NCBI GenBank assembly: GCA_934358495.1
Contig: CAKRKO010000046.1
Coordinates: 1 to 20,632 of the forward strand
Length of the DNA: 20,632 nt
Origin: an uncultured Eubacterium sp.
Lineage (GTDB): Bacteria > Bacillota > Clostridia > Lachnospirales > Lachnospiraceae
Direction: 5' to 3'
The notes under the pieces were generated by a model. It did no database searches, had not been told where the DNA came from, and was given only the letters and a program-made list of their open reading frames with translations. Positions 1-7,096 of this stretch are shown one piece after another; the stretch's first letter is position 1, and the number at the start of each line of letters is the position of its first letter. Both the position numbers and the translations under genes were made by a program.

Positions 1-58
1 TAAGCTGTTCTGTCGTAGAATTTACTTTGTCAGCTGATACTACTGATAATCTGCTCAT
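1..58 (-). CDS. 5' end of an unidentified gene (partial)
   Basis: Only the first 19 codons are inside the window. They read MSRLSVVSADKVNSTTEQL and run off the left edge. The start is well supported: AGGAGG lies 8 bases upstream of the ATG at 58-56, and a small hairpin (CTTTAC/GTAAAG, 78-93) sits just before it. The N-terminus faintly recalls carboxymuconolactone decarboxylase/alkylhydroperoxidase-like proteins, which often begin 'M-S-R-(I/L)-x-x-(V/L)', but 19 residues cannot establish this. It is separated from scpB by a long gap with a hairpin, so it is probably an independent unit. Confidence 0.6.
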   Translation of the reverse strand, partial: MSRLSVVSADKVNSTTEQL

Positions 59-418
59 ATCCTATCCTCCTAAATCCCTTTACTGCTGTAAAGTCCGCTG
101 CATTACATTTGAATCGGCTTGATCGCCCAAAAACATCATCCTTTTGTGTATTTTTTACATATCCATACATGTTTTGCAACTCTCATGTGTCAAATATTAA
201 TATACTATTGTTTTTTTTTCAATACTGAGAAAAGAGTGACCGGGTTTCCTGTTAGTCAGTTCAACCCTGTCACTCTTCTTTGTTTTTGTGCAACATACAC
301 CATTAATTCTTTTTTTATTTGTTTATTCTTTATAGTAGTTAATTCATTAACAAGATTTTTCGACGAATTAGTGCAAAAACATAGTTTATTTTTGTTTACT
401 TTTTTCCTTTTTATTTGA
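59..418. other. AT-rich intergenic gap
   Basis: This 360-base gap lies between scpB and the partial gene at the left edge. It contains long T and A runs, the hairpin at 232-277, and the small hairpin at 78-93. On the minus strand a perfect TTGACA occurs at 193-188, which could be the -35 of the left-edge gene, but no convincing -10 lies at the right distance. Open frames here (for example a T-rich plus-strand frame across 119-418) have no ribosome binding site and low-complexity F/I/L-rich translations, so I see no gene. Confidence 0.6.
232..277 (-). terminator. Probable terminator of the scpAB unit
   Basis: AAGAGTGAC at 232-240 pairs with GTCACTCTT at 269-277. The stem extends to 15 pairs with one mismatch (GGGTT/AACCC inside) and has a 16-base loop. 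In the minus direction the stem is followed by TTTTCTC, a short imperfect U tract; in the plus direction it is followed by CTTTGTTTTTG. It lies about 140 bases past the scpB stop, and no better terminator lies between. Confidence 0.5.
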
Positions 419-988
419 CTATAGTTTCAGCTGAAGCTGAACTTCCTCCTCTGCTTCCTGCTTCAGTTCCTCCACTTTATCCGGGTTCATGTCAGGAAGT
501 TCCTCCACGGACTGCACGTCAAAACATCGAAGGAACTCTTCTGTGGTTCCAAACAGAATCGGTCTGCCCGGCGCATCCAGACGTCCTGCTTCCTGAATCA
601 ACCCATAATCCAGAAGCTTATTAATGGCATGTTCACAGGATACTCCGCGAATCTTTTCAATTTCTACCTTTGTCACTGGCTGCTTGTACGCAACAATAGA
701 CAGCGTTTCCAATAAAACGTCTGTCAGCACCTGCTTCCGCGGCTGTTTTGCAATCCTGATCAGATATTCATACTGAGATGGCTTTGTACAAATCTGATAC
801 GCACCTTCCAGTTCCAGAATCTGCAGACCACAGTTCTGGTTCTTATATCGGTCAGACAGATTCTGCACGATCAGTTCTGCCTCCCGTTCACTCACCTGCA
901 GGGCAAATGCAAGTTTTTTTAATTCTACGGAGTCTCCCATTGTAAACAGAATGGCCTCCGCAGCCGCTTCATATTCTTCTATTTTCAT
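419..988 (-). CDS. scpB: Segregation and condensation protein B
   Basis: ScpB is a winged-helix (kite) protein that dimerises, binds the ScpA kleisin and helps SMC organise and segregate the chromosome. The 189-residue product has the expected length and begins MKIEEYEAAAEAILFTMGD, the family signature. Later landmarks include LSIVAYKQPVTKVEIEKIRG and the DAPGRPILFGTTEEFL block typical of the second winged helix; the C-terminal tail is acidic. I chose the ATG at 988 because AGGAG sits 9 bases upstream; an in-frame TTG at 994 is too close to that site. The gene begins 6 bases after the scpA stop, so the two are co-transcribed and the binding site lies within the end of scpA. Confidence 0.95.
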   Translation of the reverse strand: MKIEEYEAAAEAILFTMGDSVELKKLAFALQVSEREAELIVQNLSDRYKNQNCGLQILELEGAYQICTKPSQYEYLIRIAKQPRKQVLTDVLLETLSIVAYKQPVTKVEIEKIRGVSCEHAINKLLDYGLIQEAGRLDAPGRPILFGTTEEFLRCFDVQSVEELPDMNPDKVEELKQEAEEEVQLQLKL

Positions 989-994
989 ATTCAA

Positions 995-1768
995 CTACTC
1001 CTGTGCCTCCATCGCTGCCTGTGTCTGTGGGCAGACGGTAATGTAAATTTCATCAAACAGACGCTCCTGAGCGATTCGAATCCTTCCGGTTTTCATAAAT
1101 TCCAGCACCGCAAGGAACGTAACGATAATCTCCACCTTGCTTCCCTGACGTTCCAACAGATTCCGAAAAGAAAATTTCGGATGTTCCTGACAGTACATCT
1201 CCAGATAGATCATCTTTTCATCCAGGGATACTTCCTCCCTCTCAATTTTTCCAAACCGGGAACGAATCGGATCCAGCTTGTCCACCTGCTTTTTCATCAC
1301 AGACTCAAAAATCGCGTGAAGCTTTGTCAGGTCATAGCCCTTCGTCAGTTCATCCAGATCCAGCGGTTCCTCATAAGAGCGCACATCTTCCGGAATCGAC
1401 GGATTCTTAAACAATCGACGTCCGGCATCAATCTGTCTGTCCTTCAGTTCCTGAGACATATATTTAAACAACTTATACTGTAACAGCTGTTCCATCAATT
1501 CCGCTCGCGGATCAATTTCTTCTTCCTCTTCACTCTCTTCTTTTGGAAGAAGCCATTTGGATTTGATTTCCAACAGAGTCGCTGCCATTACAAGAAATTC
1601 ACTCATAATGTTCAGATCCTGTCTCTGCATTTCACGAATGTATTCCAGATACTGGTTTGTAATCTCCACGATTGGAATATCATAAATACTTACTTTATTC
1701 TTATCAAGCAAATGAAGCAAGAGATCCAGAGGACCTTCAAACACTTCCAGTTTTACCTTTAATTCCAT
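995..1768 (-). CDS. scpA: Segregation and condensation protein A
   Basis: ScpA is the kleisin subunit of the bacterial SMC complex; it bridges the SMC heads and carries ScpB. The 257-residue product shows the diagnostic start MELKVKLEVFEGPLDLLLHLL, with the SMC-neck-binding N-terminal helix bundle in roughly the first 90 residues. The acidic linker EESEEEEEIDPRAELMEQLLQYKLFKY follows, and the C-terminal winged helix lies around residues 190-250 (VTFLAVLEFMKTGRI). GGAG lies 12 bases before the ATG, a long but usable spacing. It is the first gene of a two-gene unit with scpB and is divergent from the carboxypeptidase gene. Confidence 0.95.
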   Translation of the reverse strand: MELKVKLEVFEGPLDLLLHLLDKNKVSIYDIPIVEITNQYLEYIREMQRQDLNIMSEFLVMAATLLEIKSKWLLPKEESEEEEEIDPRAELMEQLLQYKLFKYMSQELKDRQIDAGRRLFKNPSIPEDVRSYEEPLDLDELTKGYDLTKLHAIFESVMKKQVDKLDPIRSRFGKIEREEVSLDEKMIYLEMYCQEHPKFSFRNLLERQGSKVEIIVTFLAVLEFMKTGRIRIAQERLFDEIYITVCPQTQAAMEAQE

Positions 1769-1795
1769 AGGTCACATTTTCTCCAATCTTACACT

Positions 1796-1823
1796 ATTGT
1801 ACTGAATCCCTGTGAAAATTCAA
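1796..1823 (-). promoter_or_regulatory. Candidate promoter of scpAB
   Basis: On the minus strand, TTGAAT (1823-1818) and TACAAT (1801-1796) are separated by 16 bases, about 30 bases upstream of the scpA start. The hexamers are close to the vegetative sigma consensus, but no transcript start can be confirmed. Confidence 0.55.
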
Positions 1824-1932
1824 GGTTTTTCTTATTTTTTATCAAATACTTTTTATGATTCATCGGTTACAGAGTTCATATATCCTTATTACCATTCATA
1901 CATATAGAACAAATTACTTTCTCAGGTTGCTT

Positions 1933-3219
1933 ATGAAATTTATCTTCGCACTGTTTTTATCTATAACTTTTTATATACCAACTTTTGTATACACAGGCTA
2001 TGCTCAGACTTTGAGCAATATTTATCTGGAAGCAACTTCTGATACGAATTCCAATACCAATACTGACTCAGATGCAGAGTCTGACAATCCTTCCCCAAAT
2101 ACGACATCTCCCACTCTCTCACTGACGTCTTCCAGTGCGCTTCTGATGGATGCGGACACCAAAACGGTTCTATACGAACAAAACGCTGACGAACAACGAC
2201 CATTGGCCAGCGTCACCAAGATCATGACGTTGCTGCTGATTTTTCAGGCTTTAGATTCCGGTCAGATCCATCTGGAAGATACCGTCACCATCTCCGCGCA
2301 GGCAGCCAGAATGGGCGGTTCTCAGGTTTATCTGGAAGAAGGCGAAGTCCAGACAGTGGATACACTGATCAAATGCATCGTGGTGGCCAGTGCTAATGAC
2401 GCCTGTGTCGCCATGGCAGAACAGATTGCCGGAAATGAAGAAGCTTTTGTCCAGCAGATGAATAATATGGCCGTCACCCTTGGGATGACACAGACGCATT
2501 TTGCAAACTGCTGCGGTCTGGATACAAAAAATCACTATTCCACCGCCCGGGATATTGCCCTGATGTCACGAGAACTCACCACAAAATACCCGGACATTTT
2601 TCACTACACTTCTATCTGGATGGAAGATATCACACACCACACCGCCCGTGGCGACACTACATTTACCCTCAGTAACACTAACCATTTGATCAAGCAGTAT
2701 CCTTATGCCACCGGTCTGAAAACCGGATTTACCTCCGCAGCTGGTTTCTGCCTGTCTGCCACAGCCAGTAAAGACAAGATAAATCTGATTGCCGTCGTCC
2801 TCAATGCGCCCAGCAGCAAAGAGCGGATTGCTGATGTCAAAACGCTGTTTGAATGGGGGTTTACCAACTGTCGCGTGTATACAGATGAAAACACAGATGC
2901 GTTGCCGGAAATTATGGTTTCCAGAGGACAGCAGCCGTTTCTCACGTTAAAATATCAGTCTGCCTTCCACTATCTGGATACCGCAAATACAGTTGGAGAA
3001 CTCAATAAAAAATTAGAGCTTCCAGATATGGCAGAAGCTCCAATTGAAAAAGATGACGTGATTGGCAAAGCTGTGTATTCACTGAATGGAGAAATGGTCG
3101 GCTCTGTCAACCTGCTGGCTGCAGAAAGTATTTCTCTGCTTACATTAAAAGATGCATGGGGACAGATTCTCTGCTGCTTTTTCCTATCTGATTCTACGCA
3201 TATTGCAGCGACAAATTGA
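1933..3219 (+). CDS. dacF: Secreted serine-type D-Ala-D-Ala carboxypeptidase (PBP5/DacF-like)
   Basis: This low-molecular-mass penicillin-binding protein trims the terminal D-Ala from peptidoglycan stem peptides outside the membrane. Using the ATG at 1933 (428 residues; AGG 8 bases upstream), the protein begins with a signal peptide, MKFIFALFLSITFYIPTF, ending near GYAQ. A Ser/Thr/Asn/Asp-rich linker follows to about residue 62. All three active-site motifs are present: S93-V-T-K96, S153-A-N155 and K263-T-G265. A beta-rich C-terminal domain fills the remainder, and a hydrophobic stretch (WGQILCCFFL) near the end may contact the membrane. An upstream in-frame ATG at 1855 would place 26 polar and aromatic residues before the signal peptide and has no good binding site. 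It is the only plus-strand gene, divergent from scpA. Confidence 0.9.
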   Translation: MKFIFALFLSITFYIPTFVYTGYAQTLSNIYLEATSDTNSNTNTDSDAESDNPSPNTTSPTLSLTSSSALLMDADTKTVLYEQNADEQRPLASVTKIMTLLLIFQALDSGQIHLEDTVTISAQAARMGGSQVYLEEGEVQTVDTLIKCIVVASANDACVAMAEQIAGNEEAFVQQMNNMAVTLGMTQTHFANCCGLDTKNHYSTARDIALMSRELTTKYPDIFHYTSIWMEDITHHTARGDTTFTLSNTNHLIKQYPYATGLKTGFTSAAGFCLSATASKDKINLIAVVLNAPSSKERIADVKTLFEWGFTNCRVYTDENTDALPEIMVSRGQQPFLTLKYQSAFHYLDTANTVGELNKKLELPDMAEAPIEKDDVIGKAVYSLNGEMVGSVNLLAAESISLLTLKDAWGQILCCFFLSDSTHIAATN

Positions 3220-3291
3220 TTCATTCGATTGTGGAAATTATATTAAGAAGTAAAATAATAAATTTTGTTCTGTCTCTTTCATAATGACTTT

Positions 3292-4203
3292 TTAATATGC
3301 AGACAGCAGTTTTTTCAGATTCACCGTTCCCCAGCATTTAAATTTCTGATCCATACCGAAACGATCCGCACTGCGGTACAACTGTAATTTCACCTCATTT
3401 GGCGTCATAGCCGGATATTTGCACAACAGCAACGCTATCATTCCAGATACAATTGGTACCGCCATAGACGTACCACTCTTTCTGACATAAGTGCCCGGTC
3501 GCGTGCCACAGCTGATGATATCGGTTCCTGGCATCAGAATCTCCGGTTTGACCACGCAGGCTTCCGTCGGTCCCCGCCCGGAATACAGGCTTGGTTCCCG
3601 TATGCTCTCATTTACCGTGTTCAGGCTTCCAACAGTAATGATTTTCTTCGAACTTCCGGGACTGGTCACGGTATTTTCGCCGGGACCGTTATTTCCGGCT
3701 GCCGCCAGCACCACGATACCCTGATCCCAGGCGCGTTCCACGCTGCTCAGCAGACGCTTCTGCAGTCCAGGCTGCACATGTTCCAGCATGCCCACAGAAA
3801 TATTGATGATCCGGATTTTCTGTGAATGCGTTTTATTATATGCCACAATGTCTTCCACTGCCTGACAGGTATCCAGAATTTTACCATTTCCATTTTTATC
3901 CAGTACTTTGCAACTCCACAGATAGCATCCCGGTGCAACTCCATGAATGACTCCCTTCCCACCGGCTCCTATAATTCCGCTGATATGTGTGCCATGCCCG
4001 TTATCATCATAAGGCTGCGGCCGCTGCCTTATATAATCCCAAAATCCGGCGATTCTCCCTTGCAGGTCCGCATGGGGATAAATTCCCGTATCCAGCACCG
4101 CAACCAGAATACCCTGTCCGAAAATCCCCTGTCTGTACGCAGCAGATGCATGAATATATTTTAAAATTTTTTCCATATAGTAATATATTCTGCATAAACG
4201 CAT
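3292..4203 (-). CDS. Subtilisin-like serine protease (S8), cytosolic type
   Basis: This is an S8-family peptidase with the complete catalytic triad: D38 in VAVLDTG, H70 in NGHGTH and S246 in SGTSMAVP, plus the oxyanion Asn at N171 (AAAGNNGPG). At 303 residues it is essentially a bare catalytic domain. There is no signal peptide or obvious long propeptide, so it most likely acts in the cytosol like intracellular subtilisins of Clostridia and Bacilli. The start is uncertain: the ATG at 4203 has only a weak GAGAG at distance, and an internal ATG at 4176 (MEKILKYIH) has no visible site. It follows pnp behind a strong terminator and converges with the carboxypeptidase gene. I saw no clear terminator in the 72-base gap between them. 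The substrate is unknown. Confidence 0.88.
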   Translation of the reverse strand: MRLCRIYYYMEKILKYIHASAAYRQGIFGQGILVAVLDTGIYPHADLQGRIAGFWDYIRQRPQPYDDNGHGTHISGIIGAGGKGVIHGVAPGCYLWSCKVLDKNGNGKILDTCQAVEDIVAYNKTHSQKIRIINISVGMLEHVQPGLQKRLLSSVERAWDQGIVVLAAAGNNGPGENTVTSPGSSKKIITVGSLNTVNESIREPSLYSGRGPTEACVVKPEILMPGTDIISCGTRPGTYVRKSGTSMAVPIVSGMIALLLCKYPAMTPNEVKLQLYRSADRFGMDQKFKCWGTVNLKKLLSAY

Positions 4204-4260
4204 TGTGTCCGGTTTCTCTCTGCCAAGATTTTGTCATTCAGAAACCTTTTTATTTTCACC

Positions 4261-4294
4261 AAAAAACCGGTAAGCTCACGCCCACCGGTTTTTT
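4261..4294 (-). terminator. Strong, nearly symmetric terminator after pnp
   Basis: AAAAAACCGGT and ACCGGTTTTTT form an 11-pair arm with further G-U and G-C pairs toward the tip. On the minus strand the tip is C-GUGA-G, a GNRA tetraloop. It starts 19 bases after the pnp stop and ends in six U on either strand, so it should work in both directions. Confidence 0.9.
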
Positions 4295-4312
4295 GTCTTT
4301 ATTTCATTAGTA

Positions 4313-6397
4313 TTATTTTACATCTTTGATGCTGAAGCTCATTCTTCCCATCTTGTCTTTTCCAAGGCACACAACAGTAACCTTGTCTCCAAGTGTCAGA
4401 ACATCTTCTACACGGTTGATACGCTCTTTGGAAATTTTGGAAATATGAACCATTCCCTCTTTGCCAGGAGCGAACTCAATGAATGCACCAAACTCTTTGA
4501 TGCTTACAACTTTACCTGAAAGGATCTGTCCTGCCTCGAAGTCTGTTACGATGATACGGATCAGCTCTGCTGCGCGGTTCATCATATCTGCATCTGTACC
4601 ACAGATAGATACGGAACCGTCATCTGTAATATCAATCTTCACACCAGTCTGCTCGATGATCGCATTGATTGTCTTTCCTCTCTGACCAACAACATCACCA
4701 ATCTTCTGTGGATCGATCTGCATGGAGATGATCTTCGGTGCATATCTTCCAACCTGTGCTCTCGGTTCAGCGATAGCCGGTTTCATAACTTCATCCAGAA
4801 TGTAAAGTCTTGCTTCACGTGTTCTTGCGATAGCTTCCTCTACAATCGGTCTTGTCAGTCCGTGGATCTTGATATCCATCTGGATTGCTGTGATACCATC
4901 ATGTGTTCCGGCTACTTTAAAGTCCATGTCACCAAAGAAGTCTTCCAGACCCTGAATATCTGTCAGAACGATGTAATCATCATCTGTCTCGCCTGTTACC
5001 AGACCACAGGAAATGCCTGCAACCGGTTTCTTGATCGGTACACCTGCTGCCATCAGAGACATGGTAGATGCACAGATACTTGCCTGAGAAGTAGATCCGT
5101 TAGACTCAAATGTCTCAGATACAGTACGGATTGCGTACGGGAACTCTTCCTCTGTCGGAAGTACCGGTACTAAAGCTTTCTCAGCCAATGCACCATGTCC
5201 GATCTCACGACGTCCCGGTCCTCTGGACGGTTTTGTCTCACCTACAGAGTAGGACGGGAAGTTGTAATGATGCATGTAACGTTTGCTTGTAATATTCTCA
5301 TCCAGTCCGTCTACTTTCTGAACCTCAGATAACGGAGCCAGAGTTGTGATCGTGCAGATCTGCGTCTGTCCACGGGTAAACATAGCAGAACCGTGAACTC
5401 TCGGAATCAGGTCAACTTCTGCTGCCAGTGGACGGATCTGTGTGATGGCACGTCCATCCGGACGTTTGTGGTCTTTTAAGATCATCTTACGAACGGTCTT
5501 TTTCTGGTACTGGTATACCGCCTCACCAAGAACAGCAAGCCACTCTTCGTTCTCTGCAAATGCTTCTTCGAGTTTTTCTGTAATGGCACGGATGTTCTCC
5601 TCACGAACCTGTTTTACGTCAGTAAATACAGCTTCTTCCATCTCTTCCGGTGTCACGATCTCACGCATTGCTGCGAACATTTCTTCCGGAACTGCACAGC
5701 TTGTATACTCATGTTTTGGTTTGCCGATCTCAGCAACCATATTATTAATGAACTCAATAATTGTCTGGTTGATCTCATGAGCCATGTAGATAGCTTCGAT
5801 CATTTTTTCTTCTTTGATCTCGTTTGCGCCTGCCTCGATCATGATTACTTTCTCAGAAGTAGATGCCACAGTCAGCTGAAGATCTCCGTTATCCCAGTCT
5901 GCCTGAGACGGGTTTACAACAAATTCGCCGTTTACCATACCGATCTGTGTGGTTGCACATGGTCCGCAGAACGGAATATCGGAAATGCTTGTTGCGATAG
6001 CGGAACCAAGCATTGCAAGAAGCTCCGGACGGCACTCCGGATCAACACTCATTACCATGTTATTTAAAGTAACATCATTTCTGTAATCCTTCGGGAATAA
6101 TGGACGCATCGGTCGGTCGATAACACGTGCTGTTAAAACAGCGTTCTCGGATGCTTTTCCCTCACGTTTATTAAATCCACCCGGGATTTTTCCTACAGAA
6201 TACATTTTTTCTTCAAATTCTACGCTTAATGGGAAGAAATCGATTCCCTCACGCGGTTTTTCAGATGCAGTTGCTGTAGATAATACAACTGTATCACCAT
6301 AATGCATAAGAGCTGCGCCATTTGCCTGTGCAGCTACACGACCGATATCAACGCTTAATGTTCTTCCGGCCAGTTCCATTGAATAGGTTTTCTTCAT
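4313..6397 (-). CDS. pnp: Polyribonucleotide nucleotidyltransferase (PNPase)
   Basis: PNPase degrades RNA 3' to 5' using phosphate, releasing nucleoside diphosphates, as a ring-shaped trimer. The 694-residue product has the standard architecture. A first RNase PH domain (about 10-140) is followed by the helical linker domain. The catalytic second RNase PH domain contains FTRGQTQ and MDFKVAGTHDG..QMDIKI, including the acidic residues that bind metal. A KH domain carries VVGQRGKTINAI (GxxG = GQRG, where many homologues have GKGG), and a C-terminal S1 domain spans about 620-690 (GKVVSIKEFGAFIEF). AAGGAGAG sits 6 bases before the ATG. It follows rpsO, as in many bacteria, but is separated from it by a terminator hairpin and a structured leader. 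Confidence 0.98.
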   Translation of the reverse strand: MKKTYSMELAGRTLSVDIGRVAAQANGAALMHYGDTVVLSTATASEKPREGIDFFPLSVEFEEKMYSVGKIPGGFNKREGKASENAVLTARVIDRPMRPLFPKDYRNDVTLNNMVMSVDPECRPELLAMLGSAIATSISDIPFCGPCATTQIGMVNGEFVVNPSQADWDNGDLQLTVASTSEKVIMIEAGANEIKEEKMIEAIYMAHEINQTIIEFINNMVAEIGKPKHEYTSCAVPEEMFAAMREIVTPEEMEEAVFTDVKQVREENIRAITEKLEEAFAENEEWLAVLGEAVYQYQKKTVRKMILKDHKRPDGRAITQIRPLAAEVDLIPRVHGSAMFTRGQTQICTITTLAPLSEVQKVDGLDENITSKRYMHHYNFPSYSVGETKPSRGPGRREIGHGALAEKALVPVLPTEEEFPYAIRTVSETFESNGSTSQASICASTMSLMAAGVPIKKPVAGISCGLVTGETDDDYIVLTDIQGLEDFFGDMDFKVAGTHDGITAIQMDIKIHGLTRPIVEEAIARTREARLYILDEVMKPAIAEPRAQVGRYAPKIISMQIDPQKIGDVVGQRGKTINAIIEQTGVKIDITDDGSVSICGTDADMMNRAAELIRIIVTDFEAGQILSGKVVSIKEFGAFIEFAPGKEGMVHISKISKERINRVEDVLTLGDKVTVVCLGKDKMGRMSFSIKDVK

Positions 6398-6420
6398 TAT
6401 TTTCTCTCCTTTTTTACTGT

Positions 6421-6541
6421 GGCAGGAGACCCGAAACTACTGATCTGGGCAAACCCCAGTTCACTTGTACAGAAAATACGCGTGTGAACTGTAAAAATAT
6501 CCTTTTGCACACATCAGCGGTCTCGGATAAACCCTCCCGCC
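6421..6541 (-). promoter_or_regulatory. Structured leader of pnp
   Basis: The 194-base gap between rpsO and pnp can fold, in the minus-strand transcript, into nested stems. GGCGGGAG (6541-6534) faces CTCCTGCC (6428-6421) with one G-U pair. GAGACC (6524-6519) pairs with GGTCTC (6431-6426) and partly competes with the outer stem. An internal perfect CAGTTCAC/GTGAACTG hairpin spans 6491-6457. The basal stem ends about 23 bases before the start codon. In E. coli the pnp leader forms an RNase III-processed stem through which PNPase represses itself; a comparable role here is inference. Confidence 0.5.
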
Positions 6542-6548
6542 AATCCAA

Positions 6549-6573
6549 AATAGAGCGGAAATTCCGCTCTATT
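6549..6573 (-). terminator. Terminator after rpsO
   Basis: AATAGAGCGGAA and TTCCGCTCTATT are perfect inverted arms separated by one base, so about 10 pairs can form with a small loop. On the minus strand they are followed by TTTTGG. It lies 19 bases downstream of the rpsO stop. The short U run suggests partial termination, allowing some read-through into pnp. Confidence 0.75.
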
Positions 6574-6591
6574 CTGACAGCTATCCTGTTA

Positions 6592-6858
6592 TTATTTTCT
6601 GATGCCTAATTTTGCGATCAGTGCACGATAACCTTCCAGATCTTTTTTCTGAAGGTAAGCAAGCATACCACGTCTCTGACCAACCATTTTCAGAAGACCT
6701 CTTCTGGAATGATGATCCTTCGGGTTCTCTTTCAGATGCTCTGTGAGCTCCTGGATTCTTGCTGTTAAGATTGCGATCTGTACTTCCGGTGATCCTGTAT
6801 CGTTTGGTGTTCTACCATACTCTGCCATAATCGCTGCTTTTTTTTCTTTTGAAATCAT
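6592..6858 (-). CDS. rpsO: 30S ribosomal protein S15
   Basis: S15 binds the three-way junction of 16S rRNA early in assembly of the small-subunit platform and contributes to an intersubunit bridge. The 88-residue product is full length for bacterial S15. It carries the conserved NDTGSPEVQIAILTARI, the DHHSRRGLLKMVGQRRGMLAYL RNA-binding block and the terminal YRALIAKLGIRK. A strong AAAGGAGG lies 9 bases before the ATG. It has its own promoter and a folded leader, and is separated from pnp by a weak terminator, which fits the common rpsO-pnp arrangement with independent control of S15. Confidence 0.98.
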   Translation of the reverse strand: MISKEKKAAIMAEYGRTPNDTGSPEVQIAILTARIQELTEHLKENPKDHHSRRGLLKMVGQRRGMLAYLQKKDLEGYRALIAKLGIRK

Positions 6859-6887
6859 CTTGATTTCCTCCTTTATTTTTTATAATC

Positions 6888-6945
6888 GCCCAATCACGCG
6901 TGTTTACTAAGTACCGGTCGGAGTGTCCGGGTACTGAGTATGGGC
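6888..6945 (-). promoter_or_regulatory. rpsO 5' leader structure (candidate S15 autoregulatory element)
   Basis: In the minus-strand transcript, GCCCA (6945-6941) pairs with TGGGC (6892-6888) to close a domain. Inside it, TACTCAGTACC (6940-6930) pairs with GGTACTTAGTA (6915-6905) with one mismatch, topped by CGGA-CAC-TCCG. The single-stranded side carries CACGCGTG. The domain begins just after the predicted transcript start and ends 29 bases before the start codon. Ribosomal protein S15 is known to repress its own mRNA through junction-like leader RNAs in several phyla; this candidate is from pairing only. Confidence 0.6.
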
Positions 6946-6964
6946 TTTTTACTCACGCTTATCT

Positions 6965-6993
6965 AATATAGCATATTCCATCTGACTTGTAAA
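6965..6993 (-). promoter_or_regulatory. rpsO promoter
   Basis: TTTACA (6993-6988) and TATATT (6970-6965) are spaced by 17 bases, with TGC directly before the -10 (extended -10). It lies between the ribF 3' inverted repeat and the leader structure, predicting a leader of roughly 100 bases. Confidence 0.75.
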
Positions 6994-7012
6994 CCACTTT
7001 TTCATATATTAT

Positions 7013-7096
7013 TACAGTTCACTTATCACTCTACATGCAGGAAATTCCCCATGCAAGTATGATCATTCCCTGCATATATGTGATAAGTGAACTGTA
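7013..7096. repeat. 84-bp inverted-repeat element at the ribF 3' end (candidate MITE)
   Basis: TACAGTTCACTTATCAC (7013-7029) is perfectly repeated in inverse orientation at 7080-7096. Inner arms ATGCAGGAA and TTCCCTGCAT extend the pairing, with a loop of roughly 21 bases. Both ends begin with TA, as expected if a TA target was duplicated around a CAGTTC-ended element. No U tract follows on either strand, so a plain terminator is unlikely. The right arm and part of the interior are translated as the last ten residues of RibF. Confidence 0.6.

Noticed and set aside
119..418. Plus-strand 99-codon frame in the left gap
   Set aside because: It has no ribosome binding site, a non-ATG start, a low-complexity F/I/L-rich translation from T-rich DNA, and it runs through the scpB-side hairpin.
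1855..1932. Upstream start for the carboxypeptidase
   Set aside because: The 26 extra residues precede a clean signal peptide and the upstream ATG has no binding site; the ATG at 1933 fits better.
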